Shown here: piece by piece, positions 28,901 through 38,071 of the stretch
Layout: each line of letters opens with the position of its first letter
How positions within the stretch are numbered: position 1 is the first letter of the stretch
Assembly (NCBI RefSeq): GCF_008247605.1
Contig: NZ_CP043420.1
Location: 2,542,001 to 2,606,000, forward strand
Source: Kushneria phosphatilytica
GTDB lineage: Bacteria > Pseudomonadota > Gammaproteobacteria > Pseudomonadales > Halomonadaceae
Reading direction: 5' to 3'
Length of the DNA stretch: 64,000 bases
Made by a program: the position numbers and the translations under genes
Notes under the pieces: generated by a model
What the model was told of the DNA's origin: nothing
Databases searched by the model: none
What the model saw: only the letters and a program-made list of their open reading frames with translations

Positions 28901-28932
28901 AAAAAACCGCCGTCGGGCAAACCGACGGCGGT
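28901..28932 (-). terminator. terminator of the first GRQGHS-repeat gene
   Basis: An 11-bp perfect stem (ACCGCCGTCGG with its complement) and a GCAAA loop are followed on the minus strand by a T6 run. It lies 24 bases past the stop of the gene at 28956. Confidence 0.9.
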
Positions 28933-28955
28933 GGGTAACGGCACGGCAGAATCGA

Positions 28956-29405
28956 TTACTGCTGATCCTGACCTTCATCAACGCCGCCACCGGCCTGGGT
29001 GGGATCGCTATCGCCGTCAGGAACGGTGCTCTCCATCTGAGAAGAGTGGCCCTGACGACCGGTCGGCGTGGTATCGGCATTGTTGACGCCGTGCTTCACA
29101 TCCGACTTGTGATTGTTCATACCGGCACCAGCATTGTGCTGATCGTCATTGCCATCCGGCATGGCATTTTCCATCTGTGCAGAATGCCCCTGACGCCCCG
29201 TATTGGTGACATCAGTGCTGGTCTGGCTGTTATCCATGGTGTTAGCCGTATCAGTAGCCTTTGACCCCATCTTGGTCTGGCCCTGATCAGACTGGTAATC
29301 CGAGGATGGCGTGGCCGTATCGCTGGTGCTGGCTGCAAAGCTGGCGGCAGTCGGCAGTGCCAGTAGAGTGGAAACGGCGGCTACGGCAAACGTCTTCTTC
29401 ATCAT
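28956..29405 (-). CDS. secreted GRQGHS-repeat protein, 149 aa
   Basis: Unrecognised family. A Sec signal peptide (about residues 1-24, LALPTAASFA) is followed by a low-complexity, hydrophilic chain rich in Asp, Gln, Thr, Gly and Asn without cysteine. Two copies of a unit TGRQGHSxQMExxxPDG occur at about 69-85 and 115-131. The same unit occurs three times in the neighbouring gene at 29718. It has its own terminator and a 312-bp upstream region. It is probably a disordered periplasmic or exported protein, possibly binding metal or hydration-related; no function is claimed. Confidence 0.8.
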   Translation of the reverse strand: MMKKTFAVAAVSTLLALPTAASFAASTSDTATPSSDYQSDQGQTKMGSKATDTANTMDNSQTSTDVTNTGRQGHSAQMENAMPDGNDDQHNAGAGMNNHKSDVKHGVNNADTTPTGRQGHSSQMESTVPDGDSDPTQAGGGVDEGQDQQ

Positions 29406-29717
29406 GGTTCCTTCCTCTGTTTCTGAAATGGCTTATGCCATCTGGTGTCGTCCTGACACCGTTAGCTATCCGATAGATTCATCAGGCGCTGACACCTGAT
29501 GTTGAAATACTCTGTGTCATCTCGTTGCTGAGTGTCGTCTCAAAACTTAGCTGCCAACCTTTCTCCTGTCAAAACCGTGTACACCTCACGTACAATTTTT
29601 AAGGAAAATCCAGGCGATCCGGCAGCCAAGTCCAGGTCATGCAGATCCGGCCTCTGGAGCGCTCATCGCCGGGCATGGCCCGGCGATGAAGGGAGAGCGA
29701 CCCACTGCCAGGTGGAT
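29406..29717. other. gap between the two GRQGHS-repeat genes
   Basis: No gene is supported here. It must hold the promoter of the gene at 28956. An inverted repeat CATCAGG/CCTGATG lies at 29480-29501. A 12-bp perfect hairpin at 29663-29689 (TCATCGCCGGGC with its complement, ATG loop) lies about 30 bases past the stop of the 29718 gene, but has no T-run. Confidence 0.5.
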
Positions 29718-30152
29718 TCAGCGGGCGTTATCGTCAGCCCTGTTATCTCCATCCGGCAGCGTGCTCTGCATCTGCCCGGAGTGCCCCTGGCGGCTGTCAG
29801 GCGTGCCATTGTCATACTGCATGTTCCCGGCGCTTCCGCCCTGAGATGGCGCAGTATGGTTGGTATCGTTGCTCCACTGTTGATGACTGCCCTGGCCGGA
29901 ATCATCCATGGTGTTCTGCATCTGAGCAGAGCGGGGCTCTCGTTCGGTGGGCGTCGCGTTATCAAACTGCCCACTACGGTGCGTGCTCTGCTGGCGCTCA
30001 TTGAGCGTGTCATTCATTTGGGCCGAATGCCCCTGGCGCCCTGTCGGCGTGTCATTGTCGAATTGTGCGTTCTGATCAGGCTGGCCGGCGCAGCCCTGAA
30101 GTGAAGTCATCCCAAGCCCGGCAATAGCGAGAGCGGTCAAAGTCCGTTTCAT
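29718..30152 (-). CDS. GRQGHS-repeat lipoprotein, 144 aa
   Basis: Unrecognised family. The start at 30150-30152 is supported by GGAG seven bases upstream. The protein starts MKRTLTALAIAGLG and has a lipobox LQGC with the lipid-modified cysteine at residue 21; Ala follows, not Asp, which suggests sorting to the outer membrane. After it come three units of the form (F/Y)DNxTPxxRQGHSxQMxxTL at about 31-50, 63-82 and 113-132. The middle unit has drifted (TEREPRSAQM). The rest is Gln/Asn/Asp-rich and probably disordered. It is a paralogue of the protein at 28956. Confidence 0.82.
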   Translation of the reverse strand: MKRTLTALAIAGLGMTSLQGCAGQPDQNAQFDNDTPTGRQGHSAQMNDTLNERQQSTHRSGQFDNATPTEREPRSAQMQNTMDDSGQGSHQQWSNDTNHTAPSQGGSAGNMQYDNGTPDSRQGHSGQMQSTLPDGDNRADDNAR

Positions 30153-30295
30153 GCAACTGCTCCAATTCGTTTTACTGCGAATGATTACCCTGCATACATT
30201 CTGATCACTTCGGTCAATTTCAACCCGTCGTTCGGACATCGGTCGCTGCCAGTACGGGAATCGGTCTATTCTGGGTCAGGGAGCTGTCACGGTGA

Positions 30296-31090
<795 letters not shown>

Positions 31091-31107
31091 TCCGACAAGG
31101 AGACCCC

Positions 31108-32748
31108 ATGGAACATTTCTACAATCGCCCCGACCAGCTGGTGCCCGAGGTGCTGGAAGGTGTCGCGCTAACCACCGGGCTGCACTTCTCCGATGATCCT
31201 GCAGCCCGCATCCTGATGCGATCAGACTGGCAACCCGATCAGGAAGGCCGGCAGCAGGTTGCCGTCATCTCCGGTGGTGGCTCCGGTCATGAGCCGGCCC
31301 ATGCCGGCTTCATCGGTCAGGGCATGCTGACCGCCGCTGTCGCCGGCGACCTGTTTGCCTCGCCCAGCGTTGAAGCCGTCCTGGCAGCCATCCGCGCCTG
31401 CTGTGGCGAAGCCGGTTGCCTGCTGGTCATCAAGAACTACACCGGCGACCGACTCAACTTCGGCCTCGCCGCCGAACGCGCCAGGGAAGAGGGTTACCGG
31501 GTCGCCAGTGTCATCGTCGCCGACGATATCGCTCTCCCCGATGCCGATCAGCCAAGGGGTCTGGCAGGCACCGTACTGGTACACAAGGTCGCCGGCTTTC
31601 ATGCCGAGCGTGGTGATGACCTTGAAATCGTCGAGCAGCAGGCTCAACGCATGGCTCAGAGCGTACGCTCCCTCGGCATGGCGCTCTCGAGTGTGGTATT
31701 GCCCGGGCAGAACAGTGAACGGCGCGCCCCGGAACTGGGACTCGGCATTCACAATGAACCGGGCGTACGACAGGTCTCCCCGGGGAGCGCCGATGAAGCG
31801 GCCGCGCTCGTTATTGATCCGCTCAAACAGAGCCTGAACGAGAGTGGCAATGGTGGGCGCACTCTGATGCTGATCAACAATCTGGGGGGATGCGCCCCTC
31901 AGGAGATGCAGGTATTGGCTCGGGAGTGTTTGAAACGCTGGGGCAGTGATGATGTCGCCTGCCTCGTGGGCCCGGCCAGCCTGATGTCCTCGCTCGACAT
32001 GCACGGATTCTCGGTCAGTGTGGCCACCGCCGATGAAACCATGATGGAAGCCATCACCGCCTCGACGGCTGCTCAGGCCTGGCCCGGTGCCACGACCGAA
32101 CGGCGCGTGACCCGCTTTACCCCTACCTTCAGTCAGGCGGCGGAATCAGGCAGCGGCAGCCGGGATGCCGAACGCGCGCGTCTTCTCGGTCGGGTAGCTG
32201 AAACCATTCGTGACAGTGAAACCGAGCTGGATGACCTGGATGCCAGAACCGGTGATGGCGATGCTGGCGCGACCTTCGCGGCCGGGGCCCGTGCCGTACT
32301 CGAGGCGCTCGAGCAGGACCGTCTTTCTACCGGTGATGATGCACGGCTGGCCGGCGAACTGGGTCGTCTTTTCGCCAGCGCCATGGGGGGATCGAGTGGC
32401 GTACTGCTCTCCATCCTGATGACCACTACGGCTCAGACCCTTGAGCAGGGCAAGCTCTGGCCCGAAGCCCTGAATGCCGGGATCGAGCGCATGCAGCATT
32501 ACGGTGGCGCGCAGGAAGGCGATCGGACCCTGCTTGATGCGCTTATTCCAGCGGTGCGCTCTCTGCTGGAAGGCGGCTCGTTGTCAGAAGCCGCTCGCCA
32601 CGCCCGTGAAGGCGCCGATGCCACGGCCGGGCTGAATCGCGCCGGAGCGGGCCGTTCCGCGCAGGTACCCGCCGAATCGCTCGAGGGGATTGTCGACCCC
32701 GGTGCAGAAGCGGTGGCGCGCGCGTTGGCGGCACTGACCGACACCTGA
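31108..32748 (+). CDS. ATP-dependent dihydroxyacetone kinase, DhaK-DhaL fusion, 546 aa
   Basis: Phosphorylates dihydroxyacetone (or glyceraldehyde). The DhaK half spans about 1-330, with GGGSGHEPAHAGF near 57-68 and the substrate-binding histidine at 215 in GLGIHNEPG. The DhaL ATP-binding half spans about 355-545, with the metal-binding DARTGDGDAG at 378-387. One-chain kinases of this type use ATP directly instead of the PTS. An AAGGAG precedes the ATG. The pairing with an SDR suggests a small polyol or triose route. Confidence 0.93.
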   Translation: MEHFYNRPDQLVPEVLEGVALTTGLHFSDDPAARILMRSDWQPDQEGRQQVAVISGGGSGHEPAHAGFIGQGMLTAAVAGDLFASPSVEAVLAAIRACCGEAGCLLVIKNYTGDRLNFGLAAERAREEGYRVASVIVADDIALPDADQPRGLAGTVLVHKVAGFHAERGDDLEIVEQQAQRMAQSVRSLGMALSSVVLPGQNSERRAPELGLGIHNEPGVRQVSPGSADEAAALVIDPLKQSLNESGNGGRTLMLINNLGGCAPQEMQVLARECLKRWGSDDVACLVGPASLMSSLDMHGFSVSVATADETMMEAITASTAAQAWPGATTERRVTRFTPTFSQAAESGSGSRDAERARLLGRVAETIRDSETELDDLDARTGDGDAGATFAAGARAVLEALEQDRLSTGDDARLAGELGRLFASAMGGSSGVLLSILMTTTAQTLEQGKLWPEALNAGIERMQHYGGAQEGDRTLLDALIPAVRSLLEGGSLSEAARHAREGADATAGLNRAGAGRSAQVPAESLEGIVDPGAEAVARALAALTDT

Positions 32749-32890
32749 GCCCTCTGACAGGCGAAGCTACTGCAGAACCGGCACAGTGGTTTCGCCTGTA
32801 CTCGACTACCCTGAAAGGGGTAGTGGTAGAAAATGACGCCACGCCCGTTCGCAGGGCGCTTCAGCGCCTCCTCCCGAAGCAGGAGTGGCG

Positions 32891-34333
32891 ATGACTGATA
32901 ATAGCTACAATGAAATGTTCGATCCCACGGGGGCATGCCGGGCCCATTACGGCCCCTATCAGCACTGGCTGACACACATGCCCGAGGATCTGCTGTCACG
33001 CAAGCGGCGTGAAGCCGATCTGCTCTTCCACCGCGCCGGCATTACCTTCACAGTCTATGATGATGAGTCCGGCACCGAGCGTCTGATCCCCTTTGATCCG
33101 CTACCTCGCATTATTCCGGCCCATGAATGGACCATGCTGGAAGCCGGCTGTCGTCAACGGGTGCAGGCGCTCAACGCCTTTCTTGACGATATCTATCACG
33201 GTCAGCGCATCCTGAGTGAAGGACTCATTCCTGCCGAACAGGTCCTGGCCAACCCCCAGTATCAACTCGCCATGCAGGGCGTCACCCTGCCCCACGGGAT
33301 TTATAGCCATATCAGCGGCGTCGACCTGGTGCGTGATGGTAACGGTCGTTACTGTGTGCTCGAAGACAATCTGCGCATCCCCAGCGGGGTCTCCTATATG
33401 CTGGAGAATCGCCGCATGATGATGCGCCTGTTCCCGGAGCTCTTTACTCACAACCGCATCGCACCCGTCGACCACTACCCCCACCTGCTGCTTGAAACAC
33501 TGCGATCGAGCACGCCGATCGATGCCCCCTGCGTGGTGGTGCTCTCCCCCGGACGCTACAACAGCGCCTACTTCGAGCACGCTTTCCTGGCGCAGCAGAT
33601 GGGCGTTGAGCTGGTCGAAGGACAGGATCTGTTCGTCAGTGAAGGGCGCGTACGCATGCGGACCACCGCTGGCCCGCGGGTCGTTGATGTCATCTATCGA
33701 CGAGTCGATGAAGCCTTCCTCGATCCGCTCGCCTTCAACCCCGATTCCATGCTGGGCGTTCCCGGTCTTTTGTCAGTGTATCGTGAAGGCGGCGTGGTGC
33801 TGGCCAATGCGCTGGGGACCGGCGTGGCCGATGACAAGTCGATCTATCCCTACGTACCGGAGATGATCCGCTTTTATCTTGATGAAAACCCGATTCTCGA
33901 TAACGTGCCGACCTGGCAGTGTCGCGATCCAGAGCAGTGTCGTTATGTGCTCGATCACCTGGGTGAACTGGTCGTCAAGGAAACCCAGGGCGCCGGCGGT
34001 TACGGCATGCTGGTCGGCCCGGCCGCCACCCATGCCCAGATCGAAGAGTTTCGACGTCGCCTGAAGGCCAATCCGGCCGGCTATATCGCCCAGCCGACCC
34101 TGGCGCTGTCGAGCTGCCCAACCTTCGTGGAGGCCGGTATCGCACCACGTCACATCGATCTGCGCCCCTTTGTGCTGTCGAGCCTGCAGGGTGTACGCAT
34201 GGTGCCGGGCGGCCTGACTCGGGTAGCCCTCCGGGAAGGCTCACTGGTGGTCAATTCCTCCCAGGGAGGTGGCACCAAGGATACCTGGGTGCTGGAAGAA
34301 GATGTGTCCAAACCGGAGGCACCATCATGCTGA
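32891..34333 (+). CDS. circularly permuted ATP-grasp protein, 480 aa
   Basis: Member of the circularly permuted ATP-grasp family (former DUF404/DUF407) found in predicted peptide-ligation operons. Visible parts are an N-terminal LSRKRREADLLFHRAGITF region, VLEDNLRIPSGVSYMLENR near residue 158 and the ATP-binding VVKETQGAGGYGMLVGP near 360. An in-frame GTG lies two codons upstream; the ATG at 32891 fits the AGGAG better. The 3' end overlaps the alpha-E gene by seven bases. ATP-grasp enzymes join carboxylates to amines, so amide-bond formation is the likely chemistry. Confidence 0.92.
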   Translation: MTDNSYNEMFDPTGACRAHYGPYQHWLTHMPEDLLSRKRREADLLFHRAGITFTVYDDESGTERLIPFDPLPRIIPAHEWTMLEAGCRQRVQALNAFLDDIYHGQRILSEGLIPAEQVLANPQYQLAMQGVTLPHGIYSHISGVDLVRDGNGRYCVLEDNLRIPSGVSYMLENRRMMMRLFPELFTHNRIAPVDHYPHLLLETLRSSTPIDAPCVVVLSPGRYNSAYFEHAFLAQQMGVELVEGQDLFVSEGRVRMRTTAGPRVVDVIYRRVDEAFLDPLAFNPDSMLGVPGLLSVYREGGVVLANALGTGVADDKSIYPYVPEMIRFYLDENPILDNVPTWQCRDPEQCRYVLDHLGELVVKETQGAGGYGMLVGPAATHAQIEEFRRRLKANPAGYIAQPTLALSSCPTFVEAGIAPRHIDLRPFVLSSLQGVRMVPGGLTRVALREGSLVVNSSQGGGTKDTWVLEEDVSKPEAPSC

Positions 34334-35271
34334 GCCGCACTGCCGCCAACCTCTACTGGCTGGGCCGTTACATGGAACGAGCCGAGAGCCTGGCTCGACT
34401 GCTGGATGTCAGCGCTCGACTGGCGCTATTACCCCGTTCTGCAGCCCGTGAAGAGCTGACCGCTATCCTCAGCGTTAATGGTGTCACCGATGCCTTCTGG
34501 TCGCTGCGCAACCAGCTTGATGCCAACGCCCTGCTCAATTTCATGATCGGCGATGTCAGCAACGCCTCGAGCATCCACAACAGCCTGCTGGCCGCCCGTC
34601 AGAACGCTCATGCCGTGAGAGGCCATATCACCTCCGAAATGTGGGAAGCAGTCAATGCCACCTGGCTGGAACTACACGACTGGACCGCACCGGGGGTCAC
34701 CCTGCATACCGCGCCGGGCTTCTTCGAGTGGATGCGCCAGCGTACCCATATTTACCGGGGCGCCCTGTACGGGACGGCACTGCGCGATGACGGGTTTCGC
34801 TTCATGCGTCTGGGCAGTTGCCTGGAGCTGGCAGACAACACCCTGCGGCTGCTGGATACCAAGTATCAGATGATCGACCTCTCCGATGATGTGGCCATCC
34901 CGGATGCCACTATCCGTGCCGAATATCTCTGGCAGGCGGTCCTCGAAGCACTGGGCGCTCGTGAAGCCTATACCCGGGCCTACGGTTATCTGATCGAAGC
35001 CGGCCAGGTCATTGAATTGCTGACCCTGCGCGAAGATGTACCACGCTCGCTGCGGGCCTCGCTGGAGGAACTCGTCGAGCTGCTGGATGAACTGGAGAGC
35101 CCCGGCGGCAAGCGCGCCAGACGCCTGGCAGGCGAACTGCATGCCCGGGTCCGTTATGGGGATATTGATGACATTATCAGCTTCGGCCCTCATGACTGGC
35201 TGACCGCGACCATCGATGATGTCGCTCTGCTGGCACGCCGGGTTCAGGCCGCTTATCTGGAGGTCGCCTGA
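34327..35271 (+). CDS. alpha-E domain protein, 314 aa
   Basis: All-alpha protein (former DUF403) that constantly accompanies the permuted ATP-grasp and transglutaminase-like genes; its biochemical role is unknown. It begins LSRTAANLYWLGRYMERAES, the family hallmark. A GGAGG lies seven bases before the ATG, inside the end of the ATP-grasp gene. It overlaps the following transglutaminase start by one base, so the three genes are tightly coupled. Confidence 0.93.
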   Translation: MLSRTAANLYWLGRYMERAESLARLLDVSARLALLPRSAAREELTAILSVNGVTDAFWSLRNQLDANALLNFMIGDVSNASSIHNSLLAARQNAHAVRGHITSEMWEAVNATWLELHDWTAPGVTLHTAPGFFEWMRQRTHIYRGALYGTALRDDGFRFMRLGSCLELADNTLRLLDTKYQMIDLSDDVAIPDATIRAEYLWQAVLEALGAREAYTRAYGYLIEAGQVIELLTLREDVPRSLRASLEELVELLDELESPGGKRARRLAGELHARVRYGDIDDIISFGPHDWLTATIDDVALLARRVQAAYLEVA

Positions 35272-36071
35272 TGCGGCTCGCGGTGCAGCACCGCACCCAT
35301 TATGGCTACGAGCAGGCCGTACGCTCGAGCATCCAGTATTTGCGACTGCAACCCCGCAGCAGCACGGCCCAGCAGATCGAATCATGGCAGCTGACACTGC
35401 CTGATGGGCATCAGCCACCGATTATTCGGGATGGTTTTGACAATCTCATGCAGGTCTTTGTGCTCGAGCGGCCCCATCGCGAAATCGTGATCGAAGCCCG
35501 GGGTGTCGTGATACTCACCGACCGGTTCAATGGCCGCCTGCACGATTCGCTCGAGCCGCTTCCCTTTGTGCGACCGACCCCCCTGACACTGCCCGACGAG
35601 GCTCTGACCGAGCTGGCATGGCACCACCTCGGTCAACGGCGAGATCTCGCCGCGTTATGTACGTTACAGGAAGCGATTCTGGCGGCCATGCCCTATCGCC
35701 CGGGCGTCACCGAAGTCTGGTACACCGCCCGGGAAGCCTGGCGCGTCGGCTCGGGGGTCTGTCAGGATCATGTGCATGTCATGCTCGGCTGCGCCCGCCT
35801 GATGGGGCTGCCGGGGCGCTATGTCAGCGGTTATCTGCACAGTGATGATGAGACCCACCTGGCCTCGCATGCCTGGGCGGAAATATATCTTGATGGCGCA
35901 TGGCAGACCTTCGATGTCACCAATAACCTGATCCAGCCGACCCACCATATCCGTCTGGCCATCGGCATGGATTATCTCGACGCCTGTCCGATCCGTGGCA
36001 TACGGTGCGGGGGCGGCGAAGAAGTCATGGATGCCAGCGTCGAAGTGCAATACGCGCCGATCGATCAATAA
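35271..36071 (+). CDS. transglutaminase-like cysteine peptidase, 266 aa
   Basis: An N-terminal beta domain (about 1-100) is followed by a transglutaminase core with the full catalytic triad: Cys164 in SGVCQDHVH, His200 in ASHAWAEIY and Asp215 in FDVTN. Such proteins in ATP-grasp/alpha-E/Anbu operons are predicted to cleave or transfer peptide bonds. GGAGG precedes the start. It converges with the dehydrogenase gene, with only 18 bp between stops and no visible terminator. Confidence 0.93.
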   Translation: MRLAVQHRTHYGYEQAVRSSIQYLRLQPRSSTAQQIESWQLTLPDGHQPPIIRDGFDNLMQVFVLERPHREIVIEARGVVILTDRFNGRLHDSLEPLPFVRPTPLTLPDEALTELAWHHLGQRRDLAALCTLQEAILAAMPYRPGVTEVWYTAREAWRVGSGVCQDHVHVMLGCARLMGLPGRYVSGYLHSDDETHLASHAWAEIYLDGAWQTFDVTNNLIQPTHHIRLAIGMDYLDACPIRGIRCGGGEEVMDASVEVQYAPIDQ

Positions 36072-36089
36072 GGCGCAAACCGTACTGCT

Positions 36090-37079
36090 TCAGGAGCAGA
36101 TCGGGCGCAGGGTTATCGAGTCGGCATTCACCGCGCCATCGGGGATCTCCCCGCGCAGGATCCAACGTATCTGCTCGACCGTCTGCAAAGACTGATAATC
36201 AATGGCCTCGGGCACCATGCCACCAATATGAGGGGTGGCCAGTACACTCGGCAGAGCCGCCAGTGCTGCAGTCGGACTATCGCCCTCACCGCTGCCGACA
36301 TCCAGTGCCGCACCGGCCAGTTGTCCCGTCTGCAAAGCCTCCTGCAATGCCCTTTCATCCACCAGCGCACCGCGAGCCGCATTGATGAACCAGCTCCCCG
36401 GCTTCATTGCAGCAAATGCCGCACGATTCATCATGCCCTCGGTTTCCCGGGTATGCGCCGCCAGACAGATCACCGCATCCGAACGCGAGAGCAGGGTCCC
36501 CCGACTTACCGCATCGCCACACTCTGCCGGTACCGTCACGCCGGGATCATGGACCAGTACCTGCATGCCCAGCGCCCTGAGCAGAGGTGTCAGATAGCGT
36601 CCGATATGTCCCAGCCCGAGCACTCCGGCCGTCAGCCCGGCAATCTGGCGCCCCATGACCGGTCGAGGCGTTTCTCCACGCCGCCACGCCAGCATATAGT
36701 CGGGCAGCCCTCTGGCCAGATTGATCAGTTGTGCCACCACCCATTCCGATACCGCCTGCACGAAGCCCGGTCCGGCATGAGTCACCAGCACCCCCCGCCG
36801 AGACGCCGTCTCGATATCAATGGAACGGATATCCATGGCACAACGAACCACGGCCCTGAGTTCGGCGCCAGCCTCGATCAGTTCGGCGGGCACGGGCGTA
36901 GCGCGGTCGGCCACGATCAGCTGACAGTCACGGATCTCGTGCAGCAATGCCTCCCGGGACCATCGCTGCCCCGGGCAGATCACCGTCTCCCCCAACTGTC
37001 TCAGACCAGCCAGCGCCTTTTCGCCATACCATTGCTGCAATGCCTGCGCATCATGGGTCAGTAGAATGCGACAGCTCAT
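36090..37079 (-). CDS. D-isomer-specific 2-hydroxyacid dehydrogenase, 329 aa
   Basis: NAD(P)-dependent oxidoreductase with the Rossmann motif GLGHIG at 155-160 and the catalytic residues Arg236 (NAARGALVD), Glu265 and His284 (ATPHIGG). The usual FxxEP around the glutamate is replaced by GSGEGDSP, an unusual variant. The substrate is unknown (phosphoglycerate, glyoxylate and hydroxypyruvate relatives are all possible). It is transcribed against the flanking Anbu-locus genes and separates the protease from the ATP-grasp trio. Confidence 0.88.
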   Translation of the reverse strand: MSCRILLTHDAQALQQWYGEKALAGLRQLGETVICPGQRWSREALLHEIRDCQLIVADRATPVPAELIEAGAELRAVVRCAMDIRSIDIETASRRGVLVTHAGPGFVQAVSEWVVAQLINLARGLPDYMLAWRRGETPRPVMGRQIAGLTAGVLGLGHIGRYLTPLLRALGMQVLVHDPGVTVPAECGDAVSRGTLLSRSDAVICLAAHTRETEGMMNRAAFAAMKPGSWFINAARGALVDERALQEALQTGQLAGAALDVGSGEGDSPTAALAALPSVLATPHIGGMVPEAIDYQSLQTVEQIRWILRGEIPDGAVNADSITLRPICS

Positions 37080-37245
37080 GAGCGACTCCTCCGGTTCTAC
37101 AATGGATCATGCCCGAATAGCGGTTGCTTGCGGACCGTCGATTTAGCGATGCGCGCCCGGCTCATGCCGCGATTGCAATTCACCGGTTTTTACCTTTCAC
37201 TGCCGCTGAAGCCCTGATTTCAGTGCACACTACCGGGATCGATCC

Positions 37246-37992
37246 ATGACCTACTGTGTTGCCATGGCCCTCAGCGAGGGCGTCGTGTGTATTTCCGATA
37301 CGCGTACCAATGCCGGCATCGATCAGATCGCCAGCGTACGCAAACTGATGGTCTACGGTTCACCCGGTGAACGTGCCCTCATCATTCAGACTGCCGGCAA
37401 CCTGTCGACCTCCCAGGCCGTACTGACTCGACTCGAACAGCAGTTCGGCGGTGAGAGCGAAACGCTGCTCAATGTCCCTACCCTGTTCGATGTTGCCCGA
37501 CTGATTGGCAGCACACTCAAGGGCATTGTCGCCGATTACGGCAACGATCCCGCGATGCAGGGGATCGATGTCACCGCCTCGTTTCTGATTGCCGGCCAGA
37601 TCCGCGGGGGGCGTACCGAAGTGTATAACGTTTACCCACAGGGCAATTTCATTGCTGCTACACCGGACACACCCTACTTCCAGATCGGCGAAAGCAAATA
37701 CGGCAAGCCGGTGCTGGATCGCGTACTGGACTATCGCACCCCCCTCGGCGAAGCACTACGCTGCGGGCTGATCTCCTTCGATTCGACCCTGCGCAGCAAC
37801 CTGTCGGTGGGCATGCCACTGGATATTGCCCTCTATCCCAATGACAGCCTGACACCGCCGCTGATTCGGCGCATCAACGAGGATGACGACTACTTCACCC
37901 ACCTGCGCAGTTGCTGGTCGAGCGGATTGCAGGCGCTGATGGAGAGCATCGATCCGCCTGAAGAGCAGTACTGGCGCAGCCCGTCGAACTGA
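37246..37992 (+). CDS. anbu: Anbu proteasome-type protease, 248 aa
   Basis: Bacterial homologue of proteasome beta subunits (Anbu). Removal of the initiator Met exposes Thr2 as nucleophile; Asp18 and Lys33 complete the expected catalytic set, and SDTRTNAG is typical. Known Anbu proteins form helical or ring-like assemblies and usually sit beside alpha-E, transglutaminase-like and ATP-grasp genes, as here, although a reversed dehydrogenase gene intervenes. It has its own terminator at 38008-38040. The upstream 166 bp is shared with the divergent dehydrogenase gene. Physiological targets are unknown. Confidence 0.93.
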   Translation: MTYCVAMALSEGVVCISDTRTNAGIDQIASVRKLMVYGSPGERALIIQTAGNLSTSQAVLTRLEQQFGGESETLLNVPTLFDVARLIGSTLKGIVADYGNDPAMQGIDVTASFLIAGQIRGGRTEVYNVYPQGNFIAATPDTPYFQIGESKYGKPVLDRVLDYRTPLGEALRCGLISFDSTLRSNLSVGMPLDIALYPNDSLTPPLIRRINEDDDYFTHLRSCWSSGLQALMESIDPPEEQYWRSPSN

Positions 37993-38007
37993 CTTCCCCT
38001 TGTAATA

Positions 38008-38040
38008 AAAAAGCCCACTGCCTTGCGGCAGCGGGCTTTG
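38008..38040. terminator. bidirectional terminator between anbu and lon
   Basis: A stem of AAAGCCC and CTGCC with complements, with a single A/C mismatch and TTGC loop, is flanked by A on the left and T on the right. It separates the convergent anbu and lon genes. Confidence 0.85.
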
Positions 38041-38071
38041 CACCATGACGCTTGTCATGACAGCCTTCGGC

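Noticed and set aside
29532..30104. 190-aa plus-strand open frame over the GRQGHS lipoprotein
   Set aside because: The minus strand has a lipobox protein with good ribosome binding site and repeats shared with its neighbour; the plus frame has neither and is a shadow of the repeated DNA.
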